DNA of 64,000 bases, from the NCBI GenBank assembly GCA_029448655.1, contig JACCLO010000004.1, positions 2,108,001 to 2,172,000 of the forward strand, given 5' to 3'. How positions within the stretch are numbered: the stretch's first letter is position 1; each line of letters begins with the position of its first letter. The position numbers were made by a program, and so were the translations under genes. This DNA is from Wolfiporia cocos (lineage: Eukaryota > Basidiomycota > Agaricomycetes > Polyporales > Phaeolaceae). Of the stretch, positions 1 to 10,217 are shown piece by piece. A model generated the notes under the pieces. It ran no database searches. It saw only the letters and a program-made list of their open reading frames with translations, and was not told the DNA's origin.

Positions 1-87
1 TAACGTGATACGGAAAGCGAGTAGAACGAGCTGTAGAAAATCAGAGAAAATAGGGAAAAATAGGGAAAAATAAGAGAAACCGTGACA
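1..87 (-). repeat. 3' LTR of element C (partial)
   Basis: These bases repeat the last 87 bases of the LTR at 11740-12340, including an A-rich stretch of repeated TAGGGAAAAA and the terminal CCGTGACA. Directly inside it, 88-100 reads as a purine-rich tract on the minus strand (GAGGAGGGGGTAA), the expected plus-strand primer. The rest of the LTR is left of the window. Confidence 0.9.
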
Positions 88-168
88 TTACCCCCTCCTC
101 TAAATTCAGCGTCCCGATGAAGCAGCTAAAAATGCTAGAGCCCACTAAAGGGTTAGACTTTGCTTGCG

Positions 169-1967
169 CTACTTGCCTGTGCTGCCAAAACCCTTGGTAC
201 CTCGTTGACCTTGTTGACCGTGTAAGAGATTGTAGGCGTTGGGTGATGAGACATGTTCTTCAGGATAGTACATCCGATGAACTAGTAGCTGGGCTACTTT
301 GTCTTTTGCCTTAACTTCGTATGCGGTTGATCCAAGGTTATGAATCATGACTTTGACTTCTCCTCTATAGTCCCAGTCGATAACTCCTCCTAGTACGATT
401 AGGCTTTGCTTCGCCATGCTAGACCGGGTTGCCAGTTGTCCGTAATGCCCGTAAGGGAACAGAACTTGAAGTCCTGTTGATATGGTGGCGGTTTGGCCGG
501 GTTGGATTGTTAATCCTTCCATAGCATATATATCGTATCCAGCGGAGTGTGGGGTTCCTTTTACAGGATAGAGTGGAGTCGTATCTTTGTCACCGAATGG
601 TACGGCGAATTCCAGATAGTCATTGAAGACAATGTTGTCTTCTACGAAGTTTCCATACGGATCTCTTTTCAGCCATCGGCTGGTGGGTTTGACTGGCCGC
701 TCTTCGTCAGAGTCATAGCCCTCGGACTCGTCTTCGTCGTTGTCCGCGTGCATAGGCCAGTCATCAGGCCAGAGGTAACGATCTCCCACTTTCCAGTTAG
801 GATCATCGTCGGGTTCAGCAACAGCAATCGTTCGGTGTGCCGAGAGGTGGTTTGTCTGAGCGTTGAAGAACCGGGCTTTGTATTCGTCCAGTACTTCTTT
901 AGAGTGCTCAAGGTTTTCTTCAGGTTCCCAGGTATCATCCTTGGACGTAGTGTCCGACCATCGGACGAGGTACTCAAGTTTCCCTCTTCGTTTCCGGTGG
1001 TTAAGGACTTCTGATACCTCCCATTCTCTGTCGTCGTCTTCCTCTAATTCAGGAGACGACGGCCGATCTTCAGTTTGGACGTAAGGTACTAGCTTGGATG
1101 CGTGAAATACTGGGTGATATTGACGATATTGTGACCCCATTTTTAATCTGAAGGTCACCGGCGATAAGATTTCTACAATCTTGAAAGGGCCGATATATCG
1201 TGGGGCCAGACTCTTTTCAGATGTCTGGTAATCCTTAGTACTGCGTAGTACTTTATCACCAACGCGTAGATAGAGTTGTTTGTGTCCTCGATCGCTGTAC
1301 CATTTCCATCGTTCGGAAGCTACTAACATAGCGGCTTTCGCTTCCTGTTGTGCTTTCCATCGTTCGTGTGCGATGTCGTTTAAGTCAGGATTGACTGTGC
1401 GGGAGAGTTCCTGATCGCTAGGTCCAGCCAGGGGGTGTCTACCTAGTTCGACAAAGAAGGGCGAGTGCCTGGTAGTTTCCGACGCTACATTGTTGTAAGC
1501 AAACTCTGCAGTCGGCAGGAGTCTACTCCAATTGTCTTTTCTATACGAATTGACGTAGCAGCGTAGGTACTGTTCCAAGGTTTGGTTAACCCTCTCTGTC
1601 TGTCCATCGGTCTGTGGGTGATAAGCTGTTGACATTGAATGTTCAATGTTGAGGAATTGACAGAATTCCTTGAACAGCTTTGACGCGAATTGGACGCCTC
1701 TATCGCTAATGATCTGACGAGGCAGGCCGTGTAACGGGTAAACCCGTGTATATAAAATGTCGGCCAAATCCTTTGTTCCAAACTTGGAACTGATCGGATA
1801 GAAGTGCGCCCTTTTCGTTAGTCGGTCCACTACAACCATAATGGAATCGTAAGTCTTCTTGTTATCGATAGACTTTGGTAGGTACATGATGAAGTCGATT
1901 GTAATGACTTCCCATGGCTGGGTTGGTACGGGATTAGGTTTAAGTAATCCGTACGGCTTCTCAGGTC
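169..1967 (-). pseudogene. Element C pol, 3' part: integrase core, chromodomain, dUTPase
   Basis: The downstream half of a Gypsy polyprotein. In order it shows the integrase catalytic core (TIDF with the first Asp, ISDRGVQF with the second, TERVNQ with the Glu), a C-terminal integrase region ending in HPVFHASKL, a chromodomain (REWEVSEVLNHRKRR ... WEPEENL), a linker with WPDDWP, and a trimeric-type dUTPase with motifs AGYDIYA, RSSMA, GGVIDWDYRGEV and GFGSTGK just before the TAG stop. The frame is open up to 1967, where element A begins. Beyond A it continues at 3864, with KSRP on one side and EKPYG on the other. I see no other break, so it would be intact without element A. Confidence 0.92.
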
Positions 1968-2522
1968 TGTCACAGACTTACCAGTCTGTGAGGACCCAGG
2001 CATCTGGGGAGGCCCTAACGCCTAACAAGGCGGTGCGTAAGCCAGCAAGTCGCAACGTCGGCTGTATCCCTATCCAGGGAACTCCTAAGAGGCAACGAGT
2101 TGAGCTGGCGCACAGACAAGCAAGTCGAGAGGGGCCCCAGGCCCGAGCGCACACAGACAGAGGATAAGAAAGGAGCGTTAGCTCATTGACGAGAATCCTA
2201 AAGATGGGGCTGTAAGGCCGCCATCTTGTCGTATATATACATGAGCGTAGTACCTACGAGTCTAGCCCTAAAGTAATGGTCCGTGCACATTAACTACCGG
2301 GCACATGACAAGTAACGCTACATGAAATACTGTGACCGTAAGTGTCCGTACCTGAGGCGCGCGCTACCCTACAGCGCTAAACTACTGAGTCAGATGATCT
2401 AGATGGCAAGAGGAGACGCTGGAGGTGGCTAAAGACCAGGAAGGCGCGCGCGAACCTAGCGGCGCCTTTGAGTACCAATAGCGAGGGATGTACAGATACC
2501 CCCCCAGGAGTGATCCGTGACA
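1968..2522 (-). repeat. 3' LTR of element A
   Basis: On the plus strand it begins TGTCACAG and ends CCGTGACA. It is a near-identical direct repeat of 3304-3858 and contains the TATA segment TATATATAC read on the minus strand. Confidence 0.93.
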
Positions 2523-3303
2523 TTACCCCCCCTCCGAAAAAACGTCGTCTCTGACGTTGGTCCTACGACATTCCTTCCTATTGGTTAATAGAGATCCCGG
2601 CACTGCTGGGCCGGCACCACCCGTCACTATTGCAGCAGGGAGCACCCAGGATTTCTGACGGTCCGTCCGTCGGAGAGGATTGAAGAGAAAGGGACGCGCG
2701 CTGGTGGGGACGCCAACCCAGCGCGGCATCGAGTTGGCAAGACTCACCGAGTAGAGAGGGACAGCGTTGTAGCTAGATTTTTTGTTGAAGTTTTCGCGGC
2801 CAGCAAGGATCGCTCCCAGCCGCTACTCACTGTGGGTGTCCGTCACCCGTGTCCGTCATACCCAAAGGCCGATTCTGTCGGTGTCGTGTCCATATTCATC
2901 TTGTTGACCGGTCGTTGTGGGGTTGGACATCCTTGCGGAGTCCTTCGCATACCCACGGGTCAAGGTTCTTGAGTCGCTCCTGCCGCCCAGGGATATGGCC
3001 GAGGTGCCCTAGACCTCCACACGCGCATACATTCCCTTTGCAGGGGTGATGGCGGCGGGTCCTCAAACGGGGCTTACCCTGGTCGATCCCGCTACCCTGT
3101 TGTTCATGGGGGGCGGTCTTGTCTATTCACTCCCTACGGTCGCTTTGCCTGGGTTATCACTTCGTGGGGGCTCGTAAAGCTACGGACCGGCGGTGCTTCT
3201 ACCGCCGGCTGCCCCGCCGTGATGCCATGGCGACCTGTAGGTGGAAACCTCTCGGCCCCAACGCAGTTGGCGTCGGAGGGGAGAGTAAATATCTTTAGGA
3301 TTA
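2523..3303 (-). other. Internal region of element A, non-coding
   Basis: 781 bases between the two LTRs. The short ORFs here do not resemble gag, pol or any protein I know. A diverged relative forms the internal region of A' (20106-20825), sharing for example the CCCTTTGCAGGGGTG segment and the stretch with CATGGCGACCT before the primer site. That conservation suggests cis-acting sequences rather than a protein. Confidence 0.8.
3291..3302 (-). promoter_or_regulatory. Self-priming primer-binding site of element A
   Basis: ATCTTTAGGATT on the plus strand lies one base inside the 5' LTR. It is the exact reverse complement of AATCCTAAAGAT at 3530-3541 in that LTR, 27 bases past the TATATATA box at 3568-3575. 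A transcript starting there could fold back and prime reverse transcription, as in Tf1/sushi elements. No tRNA-type primer site (TGG start) is visible. Confidence 0.8.
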
Positions 3304-3858
3304 TGTCACAGACTTACCAGTCTGTGAGGACCCAGGCATCTGGGGAGGCCCTAACGCCTAACAAGGCGGTGCGTAAGCCAGCAAGTCGCAACGTCGGCTG
3401 TATCCCTATCCAGGGAACTCCTAAGAGGCAACGAGTTGAGCTGGCGCACAGACAAGCAAGTCGAGAGGGGCCCCGGGCCCGAGCGCACACAGACAGAGGA
3501 TAAGAAAGGAGCGTTAGCTCATTGACGAGAATCCTAAAGATGGGGCTGTAAGGCCGCCATCTTGTCGTATATATACATGAGCGTAGTACCTACGAGTCTA
3601 GCCCTAAAGTAATGGTCCGTGCACATTAACTACCGGGCACATGACAAGTAACGCTACATGAAATACTGTGACCGTAAGTGTCCGTACCTGAGGCGCGCGC
3701 TACCCTACAGCGCTAAACTACTGAGTCAGATGATCTAGATGGCAAGAGGAGACGCTGGAGGTGGCTAAAGACCAGGAAGGCGCGCGCGCACCTAGCGGCG
3801 CCTATGAGTACCAATAGCGAGGGATGTACAGATACCCCCCCAGGAGTGATCCGTGACA
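3304..3858 (-). repeat. 5' LTR of element A
   Basis: A 555-bp copy of the LTR at 1968-2522. It holds the presumed promoter (TATATATA, 3568-3575) and the presumed RNA 5' end near 3541. It is followed by the second AGGTC target duplication. Confidence 0.93.
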
Positions 3859-6471
3859 AGGTCGACTCTTCATCTTTTGACAGATGTCGCATTCCTGAAC
3901 GTACTTCTTAACAAACGTTGATATGCCTGGCCACCAGAAGTTACGAGTTACGAGTTCGTAAGTCTTCCAGCGTCCGAAGTGACCAGCGGTAATGTGGTCG
4001 TGGTGTGCGGCTACTACGCGTCGGCGTGTCTGCTCGACGTTAGGGACATAGACTTTGCCCTTGTGTAGTAGTAAGCCGTTCTCGTAGTTCCAGTCTTGGA
4101 GCTCTTTCTTGAATTCCCTTGGTCCTGATGAGAGAAGGGATTGATAGGACGAAGTTAGCTTATCGTCTTGTAATGCTAGGCGGATAGCCTCGAGTAAGGA
4201 CTGATTAGAGTCTTCGGCCATAGACGTGGTTTCGTCAGAAGAGGTTTCCAGGGCCCGAATGGCGAATTCGGTTGCGAAAAATTCCGGTTTAAGGAGGATT
4301 TTATCCCTGTTATCGAGTTCCACCCCCTCTTCATGATCTGGCCTCCTGGACAGAGGATCCGCGGTAAGCATTGTCTTTCCGGGTTTGTGATACAACTTGA
4401 AGTTGAATCGAGTTAGGTATAATGCCCAACGTGCCTGTCGTCTGGTAAGCTTTTGCGCCGTTTTGAAGTATGTAAGATTTGCGTGATCTGTCCATACTTC
4501 GAATACCTTAGGGTGCCCCTCGAGATAATGACGCCATTCTTCTAGTGAACGAATAATAGCGAGGAGTTCCTTGTCATATATCTCGTAGTTGCGTTCGGCT
4601 TCAGTCATAGACTTGCTATAGTAAGCAACAGGATGGTATAAACCGTCCTTGGGGTCTAATTGTGAGAGGACTGAGCCGGTTGCGAAATCAGAGGCATCGG
4701 ACTCGATCCTGAAAGGCGAGTCTTGGTCCGGTATTCTAAGAATTGGCGCAGATGTAAAGGCCTTTTTCAGGTCCTCAAACGCCTGTTGCTCCTTCTCGCC
4801 CCAAGCCCATTTCTGGTTCTTGCGGGTGAGCTGTGTGAGTGGTTTGGCCTTGTAAGAGAAGTCCCTGATAAATCGCCTATAGAAATTGGCGAAGCCTAAG
4901 AAGGCTTGGACTTCCTTAACCTTGGTTGGTTGAGGCCATTCAAGAACACCCTCGTACTTCTTTGGGTCCATTGCGACAGAGTTATGGGAGATAATCATCC
5001 CCAAATACTCGATGGACTTCTGTTCGAAGAAGCATTTCTCGGGTTTCGCATAGAGATCGGAATCCTGAAGTCGTTGCAATACGGCTTTGACTAGTTTCCG
5101 ATGCTCTTTGAGGTCGTTTCCGAAAATCAGAATATCGTCTAGGTAAATGATAACCTTTCCCGACTGAATGAAGTCGGAAAGGACGCTATTCATCATCGCT
5201 TGGAATGTGCCTGGCGCGTTACAAAAGCCAAAGTACATAACAGTAGCTTCATACAGCCCCCTGTGGGTAATGAAGGCTGTTTTCCACTCGTCCCCTTCCT
5301 TTATCCGCACGTTGTTGTACCCCCAACGGAGGTCGATCTTGGTAAAGATTGATGCGGATGCGAGTTGATCTATCAACTCGGATATACGAGGAATGGGGTA
5401 TTTGTTCTGTACGGTGATTTCGTTTAGCTTTCGATAGTCGACTACCATGCGCAGTGACCCGTCCTTTTTTGCTACAAAGAAAACGGGTGATGCTATCGGC
5501 GATTTGGATTCTCGGATGTAACCTTTGCGAAGTTCTTCGTCAATCCACTCGTCTAAGGAGTTTTGTTGAAGCTTAGACATTGGGTAACGTTTTACGGGCT
5601 TCGGCAGTGTTGCGCCTTCGACAAAGTCGATGGCGTGGTCATAGTCCTTGCGGACAGGCATCCGCTCTGAAGCCTTGTGACTGAACACTGTCGAACCAAA
5701 CTCATGATACTCTTTGGGGACTAACGATCTCCACTTTTCAGTTGAAGACGAGTCTAAGGATTCTTCCTCCTTTTCGAGTATCTCTGCTACAAGTTGAGCT
5801 AGAGTTTTGTTATCTTCGTTATCTAGCTGCGATAGCCAGTTAACGAAGGGATTGTCGGAATCTCCTTCTCCTAGTGTGTCCAGAGGAAGATCCCATATGC
5901 TGACCACTTCTTCGGGGAGTTCATCTGCCTCCTCCACCGATGGTTTGGCGGGTCTTTGCCTTTTAGCAGCATGTATGCATTTTCCTTCTTTTGTACACCG
6001 GTCATAAGATATCGTTCCCGCGCTCCAATCGAAGTGCGGGTTATGACGTGTAAACCATTCGTACCCTAGTATAAGATCTTGACCACTAAGTTTAGTTACG
6101 GCGAGACCGATAGTCTCCTTATGAATGCCGTGGACCATGAAGGCCTTAACTAAAGTGTCGATCTTTCCCGCTTTGTTGTAGGTGCCGTCTGCATTATGTA
6201 CGTTAATGACGGGGCGAAGCGGTTGGGTTAACAGGTTGTGGGTGGTGACGAAGTCGGAATTAATGACGCTGATTTGAGCGCCACTATCTACAAGCGCTGT
6301 AGCCTGTACTTTCTTTCCATATACCCAGAGATCCACGTTAATCTTGAAAGATGTAGACGTGTCGCGCGATTGATTATGATAAATATTATTGATCTCGGCA
6401 GTGGGTATAATACAACTACGCTCGGTCATCGTACATGGACAGGCCGTCACATACGATCGTAGTAAAAATCC
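3859..6471 (-). pseudogene. Element C pol, 5' part: protease, RT, RNase H, integrase zinc finger
   Basis: The upstream half of the element C polyprotein. Visible domains are an aspartic protease (ALVDSGAQISVI), reverse transcriptase (LDEWIDEELRKGYI start, catalytic YLDDILIFG), RNase H (DASDFATGSVL, YEIYDKELLAIIRSLEEWRHYLEG), and the integrase HHCC finger (HHDHITAGHFGRWKTYEL ... CDICQKMKSR). The frame is open upstream to the GGATTTT heptamer at 6465-6471, so it is probably made by -1 frameshifting out of gag. The frame breaks at the AGGTC duplication where element A sits and resumes at 1967 in phase. Confidence 0.92.
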
Positions 6472-7143
6472 GAAGTATATTTTTTCTTTAAGAGCCGCTT
6501 TGGCGGCTCCGAGAGGGTGGACTGGTGAACGATAACACCAGTTGTGTCGGGGACGGTGTCCTTATCGGCGTCCGAGTCCGTCGCCGCGACCTCCTCGATG
6601 TGCGCGCGGGTGAGTGTCCCCACGGTGGATGTGGTGGCACTCTGCCCCTCGTCGTTGTCCTCCTCGTCCGTCTCGTATCTTTCGATGATGCGGACGAAGC
6701 GGCGCTTTTTGCCGTCATTAGCAGGTGCCGGCCTGCTCGACGTTGATGATGTGTTTGATGACGACCCGGCTGTCGTCTTGGGCGCGGAAGGGGCGGTTCC
6801 CTTCGGCTGGCCTTTCCATCAGCAGTCGGTCCAACCTGTTGTACAGTTGTCGCGACCGCACTGGGTGCACTTGTGGGGCGGTGAGACGAGGAACATCTTC
6901 CCGCCTGCCCCCTTGACCCAAGTAGCGTCCGGCCTAGCGTTGTCGGGCAACTTCTGCCCTGCTTTCTTCGCCTTGGTGCCCCCACCGCTGGCGGTCTTTT
7001 CAGATCCGCTGGTTTGGGACGTAGTGATAGTGGCGGCCTTCTTGCCGCCCGAGCTTCCCTCCACCTTCTTCGTCTCCTTCTTCCCGTCTTCGAAGATACT
7101 CCCGGTAATAGCGTCGGGGTACGCGTCCTTGTAGAACTCGATT
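6447..7143 (-). pseudogene. Element C gag, C-terminal part with in-frame TGA
   Basis: Continues the gag frame left of the solo LTR at 7144-8237: EFYKDAYPDAITGSIFE, a Lys/Ser-rich linker, then a Cys-rich knuckle (CTQCGRDNC ... GWTDC). The usual His of a CCHC knuckle is replaced, giving spacing CX2CX4CX6C. A TGA at 6819-6821 follows at once. The same frame stays open beyond it (KGQPKG ... VGTLTR ... KKKYTSDFYY) to the stop at 6447, and this part matches the gag tails of B and D (VGTIRT, VGTLSV). The TGA therefore looks like a nonsense change, or less likely a readthrough codon. Confidence 0.82.
6465..6471 (-). promoter_or_regulatory. Probable -1 ribosomal frameshift heptamer, element C gag-pol
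   Basis: On the minus strand GGATTTT sits in the gag frame as G GAT TTT, five codons before the gag stop (6447-6449). Slipping back one base leads into the open pol frame. Element B has GGGTTTT at the same distance from its gag stop. G GAT TTA is a known retroviral slip site, so this variant is plausible but untested. Confidence 0.6.
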
Positions 7144-8237
7144 TGACACAGTATGCCTGTGGGACTCACCAAGTGCCTATATTGTTGAGATAAGGCGACT
7201 TAGAGAGGAAGGCAGTACCAGCGCAGCAGGATGTGAGAGGTTATTCTACGGCGCAAGCCGAGAGAATAATAGAACTAAGGTTAAAGGGCGTCAAGCCCCT
7301 AGTTATATACATGTTTATGGGAAGGTCACGTGCTACTAACTAGTCGTTACCTTTCCGGGTTATGTGGCTTTGCCAAGAGGCGAAGCGCTATCTTATCTGA
7401 TGTTTATGGACTCTATCTACAATGGCCGTGATGGGCCCTAATGGCCGCACCAATCGTAGGAGAGGGATTTGTTATGTTTATCATATGAACGTGGGCGCAG
7501 CCCGGGTATATGAGAAGCCGGTTGCCGGATACCTTGCGGCATAATGGCGATTGGCCGTGCTTCGTTGGATGACCAAGGCGGGACGCCGAGGTCGTTATGC
7601 CATTGGACGGGAAGTACCGTGGCATGTGTTACAGCCCGGACCGGATGATTACCGGGGCATGTATTGGACTTAGCCGTGAGGCGAGGTCCGGTGTTTGGGC
7701 AACGCCGTGATGGCAGAAGCCCGGGACTTGGAGAGCACCGAGTCCGTGGGAGGCCGAGAAGGCCGTGACCTATAGCGATATTGCCTTGATGCTATTATAG
7801 TGCTGTATGGTCGTGTTGCCATTATTATGCAAAGGCGTGGCGCGCCTGAGATGCCATTGTGATCAAGGATCTTATGACTGTGGGAAGCCGGGAAGGCCGA
7901 CCCAATAGTACAAGGCCGCGAGGCACTGTTTGTACGTGTGGACATTATTATGCGAGCGTGCCGCGCTCGGCCTATCATTATGATCTAAGATCTATGACGT
8001 GGCTTGGTCTTGCTCTGACGGGCGAGACTTATGACGTATGCTGTAGTGTTGCTATTGGACGTGGTTGTACCGTAGCGTTACGTAAGCTAGTCATGTGGTT
8101 GATAAGCCCAGTTAAGAGCTTGTCGTGGTGGCAATGGGAGTTAACCCGTAGATAACTTGTAGTTAGACGTATAAATCCCAGGTAAATTGCTATAATCATA
8201 GGGAAAAATGCTGTAAGCCCCAGATAAATCTGTGACA
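7144..8237 (-). repeat. Solo LTR 'F', 1094 bp, in element C gag
   Basis: Begins TGACACAG and ends CTGTGACA. It is flanked by the exact 5-bp duplication CGATT (7139-7143 and 8238-8242). It has no coding capacity. A TATATAAC segment on the minus strand suggests promoter orientation. It is longer than the other LTRs here (555-710 bp) and no second copy exists in the window. Removing it with one CGATT restores the gag frame (DMAI followed by EFYKD). Confidence 0.9.
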
Positions 8238-8242
8238 CGATT

Positions 8243-9315
8243 GCCATATCGAGATACTTTTCCCACTCGGTGGGGGTGGGGTGCTTGATGATTTTCAACA
8301 TCGAGAAGCCGTCGCGTACCTTTTCGGGCAGCGCGTCCTTGAGCTCCTCCAGCACCGTCGAGTTCTCGGACTTCGCCGCTTTGACAAGTTGGCGAAGTCT
8401 CTCTGCGTACGTGAAAAAGTTGGCTCTCGCCTTCTTCTTCCCCTCGTCGCCGAAATACCCCTTAATCTCCTTTCGGGCCACCTCCTGGTCCGTCTTCTTC
8501 CCGTAGACGCGCTCCATGTCGTCTTCGAACTCCTTCCACGTTCCTAGGGACTTCGTTACGTCTACCGAGTCCCTAATCCTCTTTTCCTGGTATTGGAAAG
8601 CCGACCCTGATAGACGCTGCAGGGCTTCGACGATCTGCTCCCGCTCCTGGTAGATTTTCGCTACCGAGAAGTACATGATGCACTTCTGGAGCCATTCCTT
8701 CACCGAGATCTTAGATCCATCACCGGTGAAGGTTGGTGGGGGCGTCGCCTTGGGGCGGAGAGGTGCTACTCCAGCAGGAGCAGCGGTGGTGGTGGAAGTG
8801 GGGGCGGCTGTCGTAGTGGCAGCGGCCTCGAGTTTGGCGAGGCGATCGGCGAGATCGCGCGTGGTCGTGGACTCCAATTTTCGGAGTCTGGTGAGGGCGG
8901 AGTCGAGGTCGTCACGGGTCGACTTGACCCGGTTTTCTGATGCTGCCAGGCGCGCCTCCAGGAACTTGGTGTACTGGCGGTGCTCGTCTGCCCTGTGAAG
9001 GACGAGACGCAGCCTGGAGTCGAGAGCGTATCGGAATCGACGGAGTTCCTCGTCCGTGTATCTCGCTGCGACGTTTGCGTTCTCGTTCATGAAGTTGAGA
9101 CATAATTGGAATGTCTGTCGGAGGGCGGCGTGCTCTTCCTCGGGTATACTTTCGTACGCGTCCTCAGCCACCTCGAATTCCTCCCTGACGGGTAGGACCT
9201 CCTGACTCTCGAACTCTAAGGCCGTGTACTCGCCGAAGATCGGCGGTAGCTGCTCGTTCCCCACTACGGGGCCCGAGAAGTGGGACGGCCAGAGCTCTGA
9301 TGGGGGGAGTCTGGG
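8243..9315 (-). pseudogene. Element C gag, central part
   Basis: The main Gypsy gag region. It has a helical N-terminal half with a predicted coiled coil (EARLAASENRVKSTRDDLDS) and the capsid-like core (PPPTFTGDGSKISVKEWLQK ... GYFGDEGKKKARANFFTYAE). That core matches B (PPKFSGPKDSISSKEWIQKM, GYFGDEGKKKLQSDFFSW) and D (PPEFSGSSGKVTAQKWVEKM, GYYGTKGKELAESNYFNY). It is bounded by solo LTRs on both sides and reads in phase with the flanking gag pieces. Confidence 0.88.
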
Positions 9316-9886
9316 TGTCACGGATCACTCCTGGGGGGGTTATCTGTACATCCCTCGCTATTGGTACTCATAGGCGCCGCTAGGTGCGCGCGCGCCTTCC
9401 TGGTCTCTAGCCACCTCCAGCGTCTCCTCTCGCCATCTAGATCATCTGACTCAGTAGTTTAGCGCTGTAGGGTAGCGCGCGCCTCAGGTACGGACACTTA
9501 CGGTCACATCGTTACATGTTACGTTACGTTTCCCGTGATCCCTTAGTTACGGCGCACAGGCCATTACATTAGGGTAGGACTCGTGGTCTCAACGTTCCCA
9601 CATGTATATATACGACAAGATGGTGGCCTTACAGCCCCATCTTTAGGATTCTCGTCAATGAGCTATCGCTCCTCTCTTACTACCGCTGTGATGCCTGCTG
9701 GCCCGGGGCCCGTATCTCGTCGTGCTAGTCTGTGAGCCGCCTTTGTTACCTCGGCGTACACAAGGGAACTAGTCACTCCCACGTTGCCTCTGCGTTCAGC
9801 GCTGGCACGGTGACTTGCAGGCTCGCTCAACGACGTGTATGGATCCCCCCTGAGCCCAGGGGTAGCACAGACGTAAGTCTGTGACA
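9316..9886 (+). repeat. Solo LTR of the A family in element C gag
   Basis: 571 bp, beginning TGTCACGGATCACTCC and ending GTCTGTGACA. It is flanked by the exact 5-bp duplication CTGGG (9311-9315 and 9887-9891). It is related to the LTRs of element A but in the opposite orientation and clearly diverged. It has TATATATACG at about 9606. The gag frame resumes across it (APRP then LPPSEL). Confidence 0.92.
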
Positions 9887-9891
9887 CTGGG

Positions 9892-10020
9892 TCGAGGGGC
9901 TGAACGGGGAGCGGGCGTGCATGGTGCACGTGAGACGGGTGTGGGGGAGGTGGTTCGCTCCGGGGTGTGCACGGGTGTGTTTACCGCGGTGCGGGAGCCA
10001 GATGCTTCGGGTTGCGACAT
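9892..10020 (-). pseudogene. Element C gag, N-terminal part
   Basis: About 43 codons from the ATG at 10020 (MSQPEASGSR). It is rich in Thr, Pro and Ser and runs into the solo LTR at 9886. The upstream in-frame GTG at 10041 is not a likely eukaryotic start. It joins in phase to 9315. Confidence 0.78.
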
Positions 10021-10217
10021 TGCTAAAAACCTGGTAAGCACTTGTTTGTGAAAAGCGCGGGACTGCCTGTAAAAAGGAAGAGAACCGAAGCAAAAAGGTA
10101 CGTAATTACTAAAAGTTATCTACTGCCATGTGTTGTGCCTTTCTTGAGCGCGAGCTTGAAGTCACACGATAAGAAGCGTTTTAAAGCAAGACCCCTTATC
10201 AGGTGGTCTGCGAGGGT

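Larger units (their letters stand above)
1968..3858 (-). mobile_element. Non-autonomous LTR element 'A' (TRIM-like) inside element C pol
   Basis: Two 555-bp LTRs (1968-2522 and 3304-3858) flank a 781-bp internal region with no coding capacity that I can recognise. Only about three base differences are visible between the LTRs. The host flanks carry the 5-bp duplication AGGTC (1963-1967 and 3859-3863). A purine tract (minus strand of 2523-2537) abuts the left LTR, and the primer site abuts the right LTR, so the element is minus-strand. It must borrow gag and pol from a relative. LTRs of the same broad family stand alone at 9316-9886 and 17251-17828. Confidence 0.93.

Noticed and set aside
6488..7134. 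Arg-rich minus ORF and plus-strand ORFs over gag
   Set aside because: They are other-frame shadows. The gag frame with one TGA matches the gag tails of B and D.
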